This document shows, in pieces, positions 10,325 to 20,480 of a stretch of DNA of 53,264 bases. The position numbers and the translations under genes are program-made. The notes beneath the pieces were generated by a model that was not told the origin of the DNA, made no database searches, and was given only the letters and a program-made list of their open reading frames with translations. Source of the stretch: Bacteroidales bacterium (GTDB lineage: Bacteria; Bacteroidota; Bacteroidia; Bacteroidales; UBA7960); assembly GCA_007131245.1 (NCBI GenBank), contig SLQX01000018.1, positions 1 through 53,264 on the forward strand. The letters run 5' to 3'. The first letter of the stretch is position 1; every line of letters begins with the position of its first letter.

Positions 10325-11647
10325 TTAATTGTTCTTTGGTCCGGGTGCCAAGTCATTATATTTATAATTACTTACAAATAACTCAACAGGAGCTTCATCT
10401 GCATTTTTGTCCAAAACATAAAACTGTGCTGATGTGGTATGATGCCCGAACAGGGTACCGTCTTCGACCAAAGCCAACTGTAAATATCCTCCGGCTGTCC
10501 CCAGCTGGTGATATCTTTCCCCCTCTTCTGCATTCAGGTCATACTTAAAAAAGTAGCCCGGCCCATTGGTGGTGCTGCCATAAATAACGTTGTCTTCCGG
10601 ATCATAAGCCAGATCGCCAAACATGAGGTTGGTATTGGTAAAACCACTATCAAACGGTGCATCCAGCCCACCAGCAATAAGCCCATCAGCATCAAATGTA
10701 ACAGCATACAAGTTACTGGTATTATTTTCAATATACCAATAACTTTCATCAGCAAACACAGCACCATAAGAAATACCATTAATAGTACCGGCGTGGGTAT
10801 TATCTCCACTGCTTCGATCAAAAAAATACAACTCGTTACCCATGGCATAATACAAACGGTCATTTGCTTCGTCATAGGCAAGTCCATTGGGCTGGTATAC
10901 ATTACCTGTTTGTGGGACCTCAAAAATCAATGTCTCTGCCTGATTAGCCATATTTATTTCATAAAGAGCCCGTGTACCGGTCTCCCCTACAGTCGTAGCA
11001 CCAAATATGATAACCGGTTCAGGAGTTGGGTCCGGAATTTCGAAAATCGTACAACAGAAATACATAGCCCAGTTTCCTCTTTCCCTGAACCGTTCACCTT
11101 CTCCCCAGGCGGTTTCAGTTTCCCCATTATGGTCCGAATTATTTCTAACCACAGCGTGGGCCCCTATACAAAACTCATCACCCACTTCAGCACCATCAGG
11201 GCCAATATCAGCTAACGGAATAGTGATTGTCCACATACCATTAATCATGTCTCCATCATCAAAATGATATGGAAACTGACCGGGTGCAGGATTTCCAGAC
11301 CGGTTTTGCCATTTGTTGTCCAACCACTCTCCTTCTCCCACAGGATCTGTGGATAATGCCAGGTGTACGTCCACTATTTCCCAATCCAAATCAGTAATCA
11401 TATAGGCTACCGTAAGGTATTCGCTGTCATGAGTTACTGTTACTTCACCAACTTCCAAATGTTGCCCGGCCATAAGAGGTGTACTACAAAAAATATCACC
11501 CGTTGGCTCTGCTACACGAAGGGCAAAAGGAACAGTCTCACCCTTTTCGGTGCTCTTTTCCACACCAAAATCATCTTTTTCGCAGGCAGCAAAGCCAATT
11601 ACTGCTGCAAAAATGACCCAAATCCATAAATACTGAGCTTTTTTCAT
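10325..11647 (-). CDS. Lipoprotein with an N-terminal beta-sandwich-like region and a C-terminal beta-propeller-like region
   Basis: 440 aa. N-terminus MKKAQYLWIWVIFAAVIGFAACEKDD carries a lipobox. Second half has propeller-like repeats (NGLAYDEANDRLYYAMGNELYFFDRSSG, FGDLAYDPEDNVIYGSTTNGPGYFFKYDL). Confidence 0.6.
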   Translation of the reverse strand: MKKAQYLWIWVIFAAVIGFAACEKDDFGVEKSTEKGETVPFALRVAEPTGDIFCSTPLMAGQHLEVGEVTVTHDSEYLTVAYMITDLDWEIVDVHLALSTDPVGEGEWLDNKWQNRSGNPAPGQFPYHFDDGDMINGMWTITIPLADIGPDGAEVGDEFCIGAHAVVRNNSDHNGETETAWGEGERFRERGNWAMYFCCTIFEIPDPTPEPVIIFGATTVGETGTRALYEINMANQAETLIFEVPQTGNVYQPNGLAYDEANDRLYYAMGNELYFFDRSSGDNTHAGTINGISYGAVFADESYWYIENNTSNLYAVTFDADGLIAGGLDAPFDSGFTNTNLMFGDLAYDPEDNVIYGSTTNGPGYFFKYDLNAEEGERYHQLGTAGGYLQLALVEDGTLFGHHTTSAQFYVLDKNADEAPVELFVSNYKYNDLAPGPKNN

Positions 11648-12040
11648 CGTTTTTTGTTTAAGTTAATAAATCACCCTAAGGGGACACTCCCCATTAAAAT
11701 CAACCAAAAGATGCCCTGTTTTGCGCCATTAAATTACATTTTTCCCTCCTGTTAAACAACTGTGAAATACACCTGTTTTTCTACGTAACACATTCGTAAA
11801 ACACACAAATCAACCCATATTTCGGATAAGTGTTTTTACCAATAAATTTATACGTGTACAGGTAAGGAAATCGTCACAAATGAAGAAAACAGGCGAAACC
11901 AGAACCAGGCAATTCAGTTTCTCCTCAGCTGAAGAAATCATCCTCCTCAACAGCTAAAAAAAGCACATTAAGCCCAAAACAATTCACTCCAACACACCAC
12001 AACAGGAAAAGTAGTTTGCCAAAAAGTCACCTCCCGCTCC

Positions 12041-13858
12041 CTACTTTTTCAAATCACCAAAATACCCCTTCAAGATTTCGGCCCGGGCCATGCCAACCTC
12101 CAGGGCAAGCTCTTCCATGCTTGCCTCTTTAATGCCCTGCACCGACTTGAATTTCTTCAAAAGGCGAATACCCGTCTTCTCACCAATACCTTTGATATCC
12201 ATCAGTTCCGATTTCAGGCTCCCCTTTTGCCTGCGCTTACGGTGGTGGGTTATGCCAAAACGGTGAGCTTCGTCACGCAAATGCTGAATAATTTTAAGCG
12301 TTTCCGATTTTTTATCAATAAAAACCGGTATGCTGTCTCCAGGGAAGTATATTTCTTCAAGGCGTTTGGCAATGCCTATGATAGCAATTTTCGAGCGCAA
12401 GCCAAGCTTGTCCAGGGCGGAGACTCCTGCACTCAGCTGCCCTTTCCCTCCATCCACAACTACCAGTTGGGGGAGTGGCAGTTTCTCATCCAACAGACGC
12501 TTATAGCGCCGATGCACCACCTCTTCCATGGAGGCAAAATCATCGGGTCCCTCCACAGTGCGGATGTTGTAAAGCCTGTACTCCCTGTTGGATGGGCGGG
12601 CATCCCTGAACACCACCATTGCTGCCACCGGATAGCTCCCCTGGGTGTTACTGTTATCAAAGCACTCAATATGCTCAGGAAGCTGCTTCAAACCCAGGTC
12701 TTTTTGCATCTTTTCCAGGATGCGTAAAGTATGCCGGCGCGGGTCTACCAGCTCTTTTTGTTTACGTTTTTCCAAACGGTAATATTTGGCATTGCGTTGC
12801 GACAGCTCCAGCAATTTCTTTTTGTCACCCCGCTGGGGCACCGTATAGCGTACATCGGGCAGTTGCATTTCAGGCTCAAGGGGCACAATCATTTCACGGG
12901 CATTGCTTTCAAAGCGCTGACGAATATCGGTAATGGCCATCTCAAGCAAATGACTGTCTTCCTCTTCCAGGCGCTTTTTCAACTCTACCGTATGCGACTG
13001 CACAATGGCTCCGTTCACAACCTTCAGAAAATTAACATATCCAAAATCCTCATCCGACACCACCGAAAAAACATCCACATTGTTCACCGCAGCATTTACC
13101 ACCATCGATTTTGCCTGATACTTCTCCAGCAATTCGAGCTTCTCTTTCACAACCTGCGCCTTCTCAAAAGAAAACTCCCGGGCATAGGTCGCCATCAACC
13201 CCTTGAGCTGCTGCATCACCGTATTTAGATTTCCTTTTAGAATTTCTGCAATTTGCTCAATGGTTTCAAGGTAATCCGCTTCACTTTGTAGCCCTTCGCA
13301 GGGTCCCAGGCAGTTGCCAAGGTGGTACTCCAAACACACTTTAAATTTCCCGGCGGCAATGTTTTCTTCATTAAGGTTGAGCCGGCAAGTACGATACTGA
13401 AACAGCTGACGTACCAAATCAAGCAAGGTATTCATCATCTTCACCGATGCATAGGGGCCAAAATAGCGACTCCCATCCCGAACTACCTTGCGCGTGGAAA
13501 AAATACGGGGAAAAGGCTCACGGGTGATACAAATCCAGGGAAAAGTCTTGTCATCTTTGAGCATCACATTATAACGCGGCTGATACTTCTTGATAAGGTT
13601 GTTTTCCAGCAATAGTGCATCAACCTCTGTATCCACCACCACATGCCTGATATGGGCTATGCGCTTCACCATAACCATGATTTTCCCCGGTTGTGAGCTG
13701 TCGCGGTTAAAGTAAGATGTAACCCGTTTGCGAAGGTTGATAGCCTTGCCAATGTAAATTATTTTTTCCTCTTCATTCAGAAACTGGTACACCCCCGGTT
13801 TGTCGGGTAAGCTTCTAAGTTGAAGTTTCAGTTTTTCAGGGTTTTTGGCAAGAGACAT
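12041..13858 (-). CDS. uvrC: Excinuclease ABC subunit C
   Basis: 605 aa. GIY-YIG N-terminus (LPDKPGVYQFLNEEEKIIYIGKAINLRKRVTSYF), UvrC RNase H-like domain (IECFDNSNTQGSYPVAAMVVF, VVDGGKGQL) and C-terminal HhH (MDIKGIGEKTGIRLLKKFKSVQGI). Confidence 0.97.
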   Translation of the reverse strand: MSLAKNPEKLKLQLRSLPDKPGVYQFLNEEEKIIYIGKAINLRKRVTSYFNRDSSQPGKIMVMVKRIAHIRHVVVDTEVDALLLENNLIKKYQPRYNVMLKDDKTFPWICITREPFPRIFSTRKVVRDGSRYFGPYASVKMMNTLLDLVRQLFQYRTCRLNLNEENIAAGKFKVCLEYHLGNCLGPCEGLQSEADYLETIEQIAEILKGNLNTVMQQLKGLMATYAREFSFEKAQVVKEKLELLEKYQAKSMVVNAAVNNVDVFSVVSDEDFGYVNFLKVVNGAIVQSHTVELKKRLEEEDSHLLEMAITDIRQRFESNAREMIVPLEPEMQLPDVRYTVPQRGDKKKLLELSQRNAKYYRLEKRKQKELVDPRRHTLRILEKMQKDLGLKQLPEHIECFDNSNTQGSYPVAAMVVFRDARPSNREYRLYNIRTVEGPDDFASMEEVVHRRYKRLLDEKLPLPQLVVVDGGKGQLSAGVSALDKLGLRSKIAIIGIAKRLEEIYFPGDSIPVFIDKKSETLKIIQHLRDEAHRFGITHHRKRRQKGSLKSELMDIKGIGEKTGIRLLKKFKSVQGIKEASMEELALEVGMARAEILKGYFGDLKK

Positions 13859-13956
13859 ACAAACAGGTATTTCAACCCGAAGACCGCAGCTTTACCGCAT
13901 CAGCCACCGGGGATTGATAAGAAGCGTACAAAAATAAGGGTTTTAGCCTCAAACAC

Positions 13957-15279
13957 CTAGTCCACCGGATGGTGTTCATGGAACTTCTTCAGCCTGTATT
14001 CCAGGTCTGGGAACTGTTCGCGTCCCACCAAAGACACACACGCCCTCAGCCCTTCCGAACGCTCACTGCCTGTAATAGCCAGCGATATGGCGCTGATACC
14101 GTAATACACAAATTTTTCTATCAGCTCCACACCCGTCATTCCTGGATACGAAATGGTAAAAAAGAATCCATCGGCCAACGGCTTATCCTCATCCCTGTCA
14201 TACACTATTTTAAAGCCATTGTCCGTAAACATCTTCTTCATGATTTTCGCTTTTTCACCATACTCCTTCACCGGCTCCCAAAAATTAAACGCACCCTCAT
14301 TGGCCGCTTTCAACATGGCCAACAGCGCATACTGGGCCGCATGTGCGGTGCCCGAACTCAGCGCATAAACCGTCCCGAAAACCATGGCCCGGCCAAATAA
14401 ATCAGAATTATAATAGCGGCACAAATCTTCTGCCCGGGTCTCAAACAGCTTGTCCGATATCACCATCATACCTATTCGCTGTCCGGCATAACTAAACAAC
14501 TTGGAGCTGCTAATAAACAAAATATAGTTGTCCGTATACTGGGTCACCGATGGCTGGTAGGGCGGCTGCCCAGGCTTTGAATAGTCCTGCCGGAAGTCCA
14601 TGCCAAAATAAGCCAGATCTTCCATCACCACAACATTGTATTTATTAGCCAACTCTCCAATAATTTTCAACTCCGTGTCTGTAAAACAAATCCACGACGG
14701 ATTGTTCGGGTTAGAGTAAAGCAACCCCGCCACATTTCCTTTTTTCAGATGCTCCTCCAGTTTCTCACGCAGCTTTTCTCCACGGTAGTTATAAATATCA
14801 AAAGCATCAAAAGGGATACCCTGCACCTTGCATTGCTGCTTATGCACCGGAAAACCTGGATCAAGAAACAAAATGGTATCCTTTTGTTTGTTCATGCGCA
14901 CAAGCGTGGTGAATGCAGCAAAGCTACCCTGCATACTTCCCACGGTGGGCAGGCAGCTTTTGGGCGACACATCGGTATTCATAAACTGCTTCACAAAACG
15001 CGAAATCTCTTGCTTTAGCGGTTTTATACCGTCTATGTCGGGGTAGATGGCTGCCACCCCTTCCCGCAAGGCTTCAATCTCAGCCTCTACGCCAATTTCC
15101 GAAGGCGGCAACCCGGGTATCCCCATCTCCATACGCACATAACGCTGTCCGGTACCTTCCTCAATATTATCCACCAGGCGTTTTATCTCCCGGATGGATG
15201 CTGTGCCAACCTCCTTAAGGTTCATCAATTCAATTTGCTTTTGTACTTCATTGAAATCTATGGGTGTGTCTTTACGCAT
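13957..15279 (-). CDS. Pyridoxal phosphate-dependent aminotransferase (class I/II fold)
   Basis: 440 aa. YSNPNNPSWICFTDTELKIIGELANKYNVVVMEDLAYFGMDFR and SSSKLFSYAGQRIGMMVIS (PLP-lysine motif). Confidence 0.9.
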   Translation of the reverse strand: MRKDTPIDFNEVQKQIELMNLKEVGTASIREIKRLVDNIEEGTGQRYVRMEMGIPGLPPSEIGVEAEIEALREGVAAIYPDIDGIKPLKQEISRFVKQFMNTDVSPKSCLPTVGSMQGSFAAFTTLVRMNKQKDTILFLDPGFPVHKQQCKVQGIPFDAFDIYNYRGEKLREKLEEHLKKGNVAGLLYSNPNNPSWICFTDTELKIIGELANKYNVVVMEDLAYFGMDFRQDYSKPGQPPYQPSVTQYTDNYILFISSSKLFSYAGQRIGMMVISDKLFETRAEDLCRYYNSDLFGRAMVFGTVYALSSGTAHAAQYALLAMLKAANEGAFNFWEPVKEYGEKAKIMKKMFTDNGFKIVYDRDEDKPLADGFFFTISYPGMTGVELIEKFVYYGISAISLAITGSERSEGLRACVSLVGREQFPDLEYRLKKFHEHHPVD

Positions 15280-15417
15280 ATCTAAAAAAGTTTAATTGTT
15301 TTGATATAAAAAAAAGGGTGCAATCTGCCGCTATTCCCCGGCAGCAAACCGGGCGCAAAATAGTAAATCTTTATTGATAAAAAAAATAAACCATTGGCAA
15401 TATTTTATCCATAATAT

Positions 15418-15567
15418 GGCCGCCCGGGCGGGTGTTCCGCTGCAAGTCCTCAGCGCAGTGGCAATGGCTGTTGGGGGCTGCGGGGGCTCTCTTCGGTCGC
15501 CTCCTCGCTCCCCCCATCCATAGCCACTGCACTTGCGGGCTTTACGCTACACCCCCTGGCGCAAAGC
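15418..15567. repeat. GC-rich imperfect palindromic intergenic element
   Basis: Sharp GC-rich block in AT-rich flanks. Arms gcaagt...gcagtggc (15442-15447, 15455-15462) pair with gccactgc-acttgc (15523-15536). Further imperfect complementarity lies between the G-rich left and C-rich right parts. Confidence 0.65.
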
Positions 15568-15750
15568 AAAAAATCCTGCTCCCCAAAATCAATTTCAACC
15601 TATCACAGCACCCTCAACTCTTTTCTTAAAAAAAACTAAACTCCCTCTATTTAATCTTCATAAACCCAGAAAATATTCACATTCCTTATATCTTTACCCG
15701 GTTATAAAACAATTAATACACCATCAATATTTCTCAAAAAATTCAACATC

Positions 15751-18165
15751 ATGCAAAAACACATTCTCACCCTTATTATGGTAGTGCTGTTTTCCAGCAC
15801 AGGCTTTACACAGGAAACATCCACATACCAGCTACCACCCCAGGAAATCATCGACCTGGTGGATGCTCCCGGCACACCCCGCATCTCTATTGCAAACGAC
15901 CACAGTGCCATTGCTTTTATTGAAAACCCCGGTCTGCCAACCCTGGAAGACCTGGCCAGGGAAGAACTAAGGCTGGGCGGGCTGCGCATCGACCCACTCA
16001 CCAATGGCCGCAGCCGAACTTCCTATGGAACCGGCATAACACTCACTGATATTGATGGCCAAAACGAAAGAGTTGTCACCGGTCTGCCCGAAACCCCCCG
16101 TATCAACAACCTGCGCTGGGCTCCCGACAGTCGTCACATCGCTTTTACCCACACCACAGCCAACAGCATCGAACTTTGGGTTCTCAACGTTCAGAACGCC
16201 ACAGCCCACAAACTATCTCAACAACCTGTCAGCGAAGTAATGGGCAGCCCATTCTCCTGGCTTTCAGATAGCAAAACCATCATCTTCAAAGCCATTCCCG
16301 AAGACCGGGGCCAAATGCCTGTTAAACCCCTTGTAGCCGAAGGACCCGTAATACAGGAAAGCGCCGGACGCAAAGCAGCCGTTAGAACATACCAGGACAT
16401 GATTCGCGACCCTTATGACGAGCAACTTTTTGAATATTATGCCAAAAGCCAGCTGGTAGAAACCGATTTACAGGGCAATCAAAACAATATTGGTGAGCCC
16501 GCAGTCATTTGGTATTTCAGCGTTTCACCCGATGCACAATACATCCTGGTCAATCAAATCCAAAAACCCTTCTCCTATATCGTACCTTTCACCCGCTTCC
16601 CCCAAACCCTTGAAGTGCTCAACCGACAGGGAGAAAGAGTACACCTGGTGGCAGAAGTACCTGTTTCTGATGACCTTCCCCAGGGATTTGGGGCTACACG
16701 CGAAGGGCCTCGCAGTGTTACCTGGCGCAACGACTCCCCGTCCACTCTTTACTGGGTTGAAGCCCTTGACGGAGGCGACCCGGACAATGAAGTGGATTAC
16801 CGCGATCAGCTTTTCTTCCTGGAAGCTCCTTTCAATGCAGACCCTGTAGAAAGTGTAAAGCTGGAACTGCGCTATGGCGGTATTACCTGGGGTAAAGACG
16901 ATTTTGCACTGGTGAGAGAGAACTGGCGCAGAACCCGGCAAACCATCACCAGCAGCTTCAACCCCAACCAGTCACAGGCCGAAAAATCGGTTATTTTCGA
17001 CCGATCTACAGAAGATCGCTACAATGATCCCGGCCGTTTCCAAACCACTACAAACGAACAAGGACAGTCTGTCCTTCTCACCGACCGCAGGGGCCGCACC
17101 CTTTACCTGTTTGGCCAGGGGGCTTCTCCTGAAGGCAACCGCCCTTTTGTGGATGAATATGATATGCGAACGGGAGAAACAACCAGACTTTGGCGTTCCG
17201 AAGCTCCCTATTATGAATATGCCGTAGCAATGATCGACACCCGCAGACCCCGCGTTATCACACGACGCGAATCAAGGGAGATGCCACCCAACTACTTTAT
17301 TCGCGACCTGCGCCGTGATCGTATTTCACAAATCACCAACCTGCCCGACCCCTTTGCTCCTCTGAGCCAGCTGCAGTCTGAAGTGGTACATTATGAACGC
17401 GAAGATGGCATCCCCCTTGATGGCAGACTCTACCTACCCCCGGGATTCGACAGCGAAGAAGATGACCCCCTACCCACCATACTCTGGGCCTATCCCCGGG
17501 AATTTAAAAGCGCTGATGCAGCCGGACAGGTCAGTGGCTCACCCTACACATACACACGCGTTGGACCCACCTCACCTGTAATGTTGGCCACACAAGGATA
17601 TGCCGTTCTCAACAATGCCAGTTTCCCCATCGTGGGCGAAGATGACAAAGAGCCTAACGATACTTTCGTAGAGCAGTTAGTGGCCAACGCAGAAGCAGCC
17701 ATCAACAAGCTTGTAGAAATGGGGGTAACAGACCCACACAGAGTTGGCGTTTCGGGCCATTCCTACGGAGCCTTTATGACGGCCAACCTACTGGCCCACT
17801 CCGATTTGTTTGCAGCAGGCGTGGCACGCAGTGGAGCCTTCAACAGGAGCCTGACCCCCTTTGGATTCCAGTTTGAAGAACGAACCTACTGGGATGACCC
17901 CGAAATTTATCACCGCATGTCGCCATTCTCTTACGCTGATATTATCGACACACCACTGCTCATCATCCACGGTGCCGACGACAACAACTCGGGAACCTAT
18001 CCCATGCAAAGTGAAAGACTCTATGATGCTCTGCGTGGGCACGGTGCTACCGCACGCCTGGTAATGATGCCCCACGAAGGACATGGATACCGGGCCCGCG
18101 AATCTGCCCTTCACATGCACTGGGAATGGATCAACTGGTTTGACAAATACGTAAAAAACAAATAA
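15751..18165 (+). CDS. S9 family peptidase (prolyl oligopeptidase, glutamyl-endopeptidase-like)
   Basis: 804 aa with signal peptide. Catalytic serine motif GVSGHSYGAFMTANLLAHS, Asp/His region LLIIHGADDNNSGTYPMQSERLYDALRGHG...MPHEGHGY. Confidence 0.92.
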   Translation: MQKHILTLIMVVLFSSTGFTQETSTYQLPPQEIIDLVDAPGTPRISIANDHSAIAFIENPGLPTLEDLAREELRLGGLRIDPLTNGRSRTSYGTGITLTDIDGQNERVVTGLPETPRINNLRWAPDSRHIAFTHTTANSIELWVLNVQNATAHKLSQQPVSEVMGSPFSWLSDSKTIIFKAIPEDRGQMPVKPLVAEGPVIQESAGRKAAVRTYQDMIRDPYDEQLFEYYAKSQLVETDLQGNQNNIGEPAVIWYFSVSPDAQYILVNQIQKPFSYIVPFTRFPQTLEVLNRQGERVHLVAEVPVSDDLPQGFGATREGPRSVTWRNDSPSTLYWVEALDGGDPDNEVDYRDQLFFLEAPFNADPVESVKLELRYGGITWGKDDFALVRENWRRTRQTITSSFNPNQSQAEKSVIFDRSTEDRYNDPGRFQTTTNEQGQSVLLTDRRGRTLYLFGQGASPEGNRPFVDEYDMRTGETTRLWRSEAPYYEYAVAMIDTRRPRVITRRESREMPPNYFIRDLRRDRISQITNLPDPFAPLSQLQSEVVHYEREDGIPLDGRLYLPPGFDSEEDDPLPTILWAYPREFKSADAAGQVSGSPYTYTRVGPTSPVMLATQGYAVLNNASFPIVGEDDKEPNDTFVEQLVANAEAAINKLVEMGVTDPHRVGVSGHSYGAFMTANLLAHSDLFAAGVARSGAFNRSLTPFGFQFEERTYWDDPEIYHRMSPFSYADIIDTPLLIIHGADDNNSGTYPMQSERLYDALRGHGATARLVMMPHEGHGYRARESALHMHWEWINWFDKYVKNK

Positions 18166-18184
18166 AACAAGAAGGTAATTATCC

Positions 18185-18217
18185 AAGAGACGCGCCAAAT
18201 AGCGCGTCTCTTATTTT
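18185..18217 (+). terminator. Intrinsic terminator after the S9 peptidase gene
   Basis: Perfect stem AAGAGACGCGC (18185-18195) / GCGCGTCTCTT (18202-18212) followed by ATTTT. Confidence 0.85.
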
Positions 18218-18223
18218 AAACAC

Positions 18224-18916
18224 ATGCTCTATCCCCAAAAACTCATACATGGACATCTTATAAGGAGATATAAAAGATTTCTTACAGATGTTGAGCTTGA
18301 CAATGGTGAAGTTGTCACCGCCCATTGCACTAACTCAGGAAGCATGAAAAGTTGCCTGGAAGAAGGGGCAGAAGTCTATCTTTCTCCCGTCAGTGATCCC
18401 AAACGCAAAACACGTTTCACCTGGGAGATGATAAAAATTAATGGCAGCTGGGTAGGTATTAATACATCAATACCCAACCGTTTGGCTTTTGAGCTCATGC
18501 AAAAAAATATCATCCCCGGCCTGGAAGGGTACACGGAAATCAAACGCGAAGTAAAACACAACGACAGCCGGTTGGATATTTACGCCACAAAACCCGGTGA
18601 AAGATGCTTCGTGGAAGTAAAAAATGTTACCCTGAAAGAGGGTGACATGGCCCTCTTTCCTGATGCCAAAACCCTGCGCGGCCAAAAACACCTGAAAACC
18701 CTCATGGAGCTCAGGGATGAAAACGTGCGGGCAGTCATGCTATACATCATCCAGCGCATGGATATTCATGCCTTTGCCCCGGCTGCAAATATCGACCCCA
18801 AATATTCGCAACTTCTAAAAGAAGCTTATGAGAAAGGGGTGGAAATCATCCCAGTCCAGGTAAAGGTGAGCCCCCGGGAAGTGACATTTCAAAAAATATT
18901 GCCACTGGCCCTGTAG
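18224..18916 (+). CDS. sfsA: DNA/RNA nuclease SfsA (sugar fermentation stimulation protein homolog)
   Basis: 230 aa. RYKRFLTDVELDNGEVVTAHCTNSGSMKSCLEEGAEVYLS, DSRLDIYATKPGERCFVEVKNVTL, FPDAKTLRGQKHLKTLMEL. Confidence 0.95.
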   Translation: MLYPQKLIHGHLIRRYKRFLTDVELDNGEVVTAHCTNSGSMKSCLEEGAEVYLSPVSDPKRKTRFTWEMIKINGSWVGINTSIPNRLAFELMQKNIIPGLEGYTEIKREVKHNDSRLDIYATKPGERCFVEVKNVTLKEGDMALFPDAKTLRGQKHLKTLMELRDENVRAVMLYIIQRMDIHAFAPAANIDPKYSQLLKEAYEKGVEIIPVQVKVSPREVTFQKILPLAL

Positions 18917-19009
18917 AGCTCACCGCTAAACAGCTAGCACAAAAGTGTGTGCGCTTTTCAACCTGAAGAATAGTCTGTTGAGGGCTCCTCCCCTCAAAAA
19001 GGGATCCTG

Positions 19010-20215
19010 TCAGCTGCCGCCTCTGAATTGTGAGGCTTCATCCGAGCCAGCTGTTGCATCTCCGGGGCTGTAGGATTTGGCACCCGTACCAGCCAGCTGG
19101 CCTTTATCTACAATCAGGTACTCATCACGAATGGGTTGGTTTTCCAACCAGCTTTCCAGTATTTCACGCACCCCTGATGCATAGCGTGCCTGGGCAGAAA
19201 GGCTGGTCCCCGAAGTGTGTGGCGTCATCCCATGGTAGGGCATGGTGCGCCATGGATGGTCCCGGGGCGGGGGTTGCGGAAACCAAACATCACCGGCATA
19301 TCCTGCAAGCTTTCCTGTCTCCAATGCCCCTGCAATAGCATCACGATCACAAAGCTTTCCACGGGCTGTGTTGATTATGTAGCTGCCCCGCTTCATTTGG
19401 GATATCATATCATCATCTATCAGGTGCTCTGTCTCAGGGTATAGCGGACAGTGTAAAGAAATCACATCACTTACACCAACCAACGACTCAACTGTTGGAT
19501 GGTAAGTAACCCCCAACTCCTGTTCCACTTCAGGAGCCAGCCTATGACGATCAGTATAATGCAAATTCACATCAAAGGGTACAAGGCGGCGCAATACGCC
19601 CAAACCTATTCTACCAGCAGCAACGATACCCACATTCATACCCTCCAAATCGTAAGAACGTTCAACACAGTCAGCAATATTCCACCCCTTGTCAATAACC
19701 CATTGATACGACGGAATATAGTTGCGAACCAGCGAAAGAATCATCATAACAGTATGCTCTGACACACTCACACTGTTGCACCAGGTTACCTCTGCTACAG
19801 TAATGCCACGCTGCATGGCAGCATCCAGATTAACATGATCAGATCCTATACCTGCGGTTATCCCTAATTTCAATTTTTTAGCTTTGTCAATACGTTCACG
19901 GGTAAGGTAAGCGGGCCAAAATGGCTGTGAAATAACCACATCAGCATCCGGAAGCTCCCTCTCAAACAGAGAGTCTGGCCCATCCTTATCGCTGGTAACC
20001 ACTAACTGATGGCCCTCGCTTTCCAGGAAACGACGAAGACCTAACTCGCCTGAAACACTTCCCAGCAGTTCTCCGGGTTTAAAGTCTATAGATCTGGGAG
20101 CAGGCAGGGACTGACCGTCAGGGTATTTACTAAGGCTGGGGATTTGATCACGAGCATAACTCTTGGGATACCCCTTTACCGGGTCGTCATATAATACACA
20201 CAGAATTTTTGCCAT
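19010..20215 (-). CDS. fdh: NAD-dependent formate dehydrogenase (D-2-hydroxyacid dehydrogenase family)
   Basis: The ORF is open to 20356; the likely start MAKILCVLYDD is at 20215. FDH-specific motifs: SQPFWPAYLT, AGIGSDHVNLDAA, VTWCNSVSVSEHTVMMIL, GRIGLGVLRRL, NTARGKLCDRDAI, GDVWFPQPPPRDHPWRTMPYHGMTPHTSGTSLSAQARYASG. Confidence 0.92.
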   Translation of the reverse strand: MAKILCVLYDDPVKGYPKSYARDQIPSLSKYPDGQSLPAPRSIDFKPGELLGSVSGELGLRRFLESEGHQLVVTSDKDGPDSLFERELPDADVVISQPFWPAYLTRERIDKAKKLKLGITAGIGSDHVNLDAAMQRGITVAEVTWCNSVSVSEHTVMMILSLVRNYIPSYQWVIDKGWNIADCVERSYDLEGMNVGIVAAGRIGLGVLRRLVPFDVNLHYTDRHRLAPEVEQELGVTYHPTVESLVGVSDVISLHCPLYPETEHLIDDDMISQMKRGSYIINTARGKLCDRDAIAGALETGKLAGYAGDVWFPQPPPRDHPWRTMPYHGMTPHTSGTSLSAQARYASGVREILESWLENQPIRDEYLIVDKGQLAGTGAKSYSPGDATAGSDEASQFRGGS

Positions 20216-20480
20216 AACAATTAAGTTTTTAGGTGAATAAATCAACCAGGGTGAAAACAACACCCAGGAAGTTTGGTTATAAAGATTTTTGCAGCCATTA
20301 TCTACATGGATACAGACCTGCAAAAGCATTGAAAAAACAGTTGGTTCAGCAGCCACCGAAAAACGGAACTCACATTAGCAGAACAATGGGTTTTTTAAAA
20401 CCAGATAGACTCAGCGGGCATCATTCCGACAAACAGTTCAGGTCAAGTCTTCAGCAACGCAAACTGAGCAGCTCACCTGT

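Noticed and set aside
10508-11215. 235-aa + strand ORF
   Set aside because: Fully antisense to the 10325-11647 lipoprotein gene; no recognisable family, a mirror-frame artefact.
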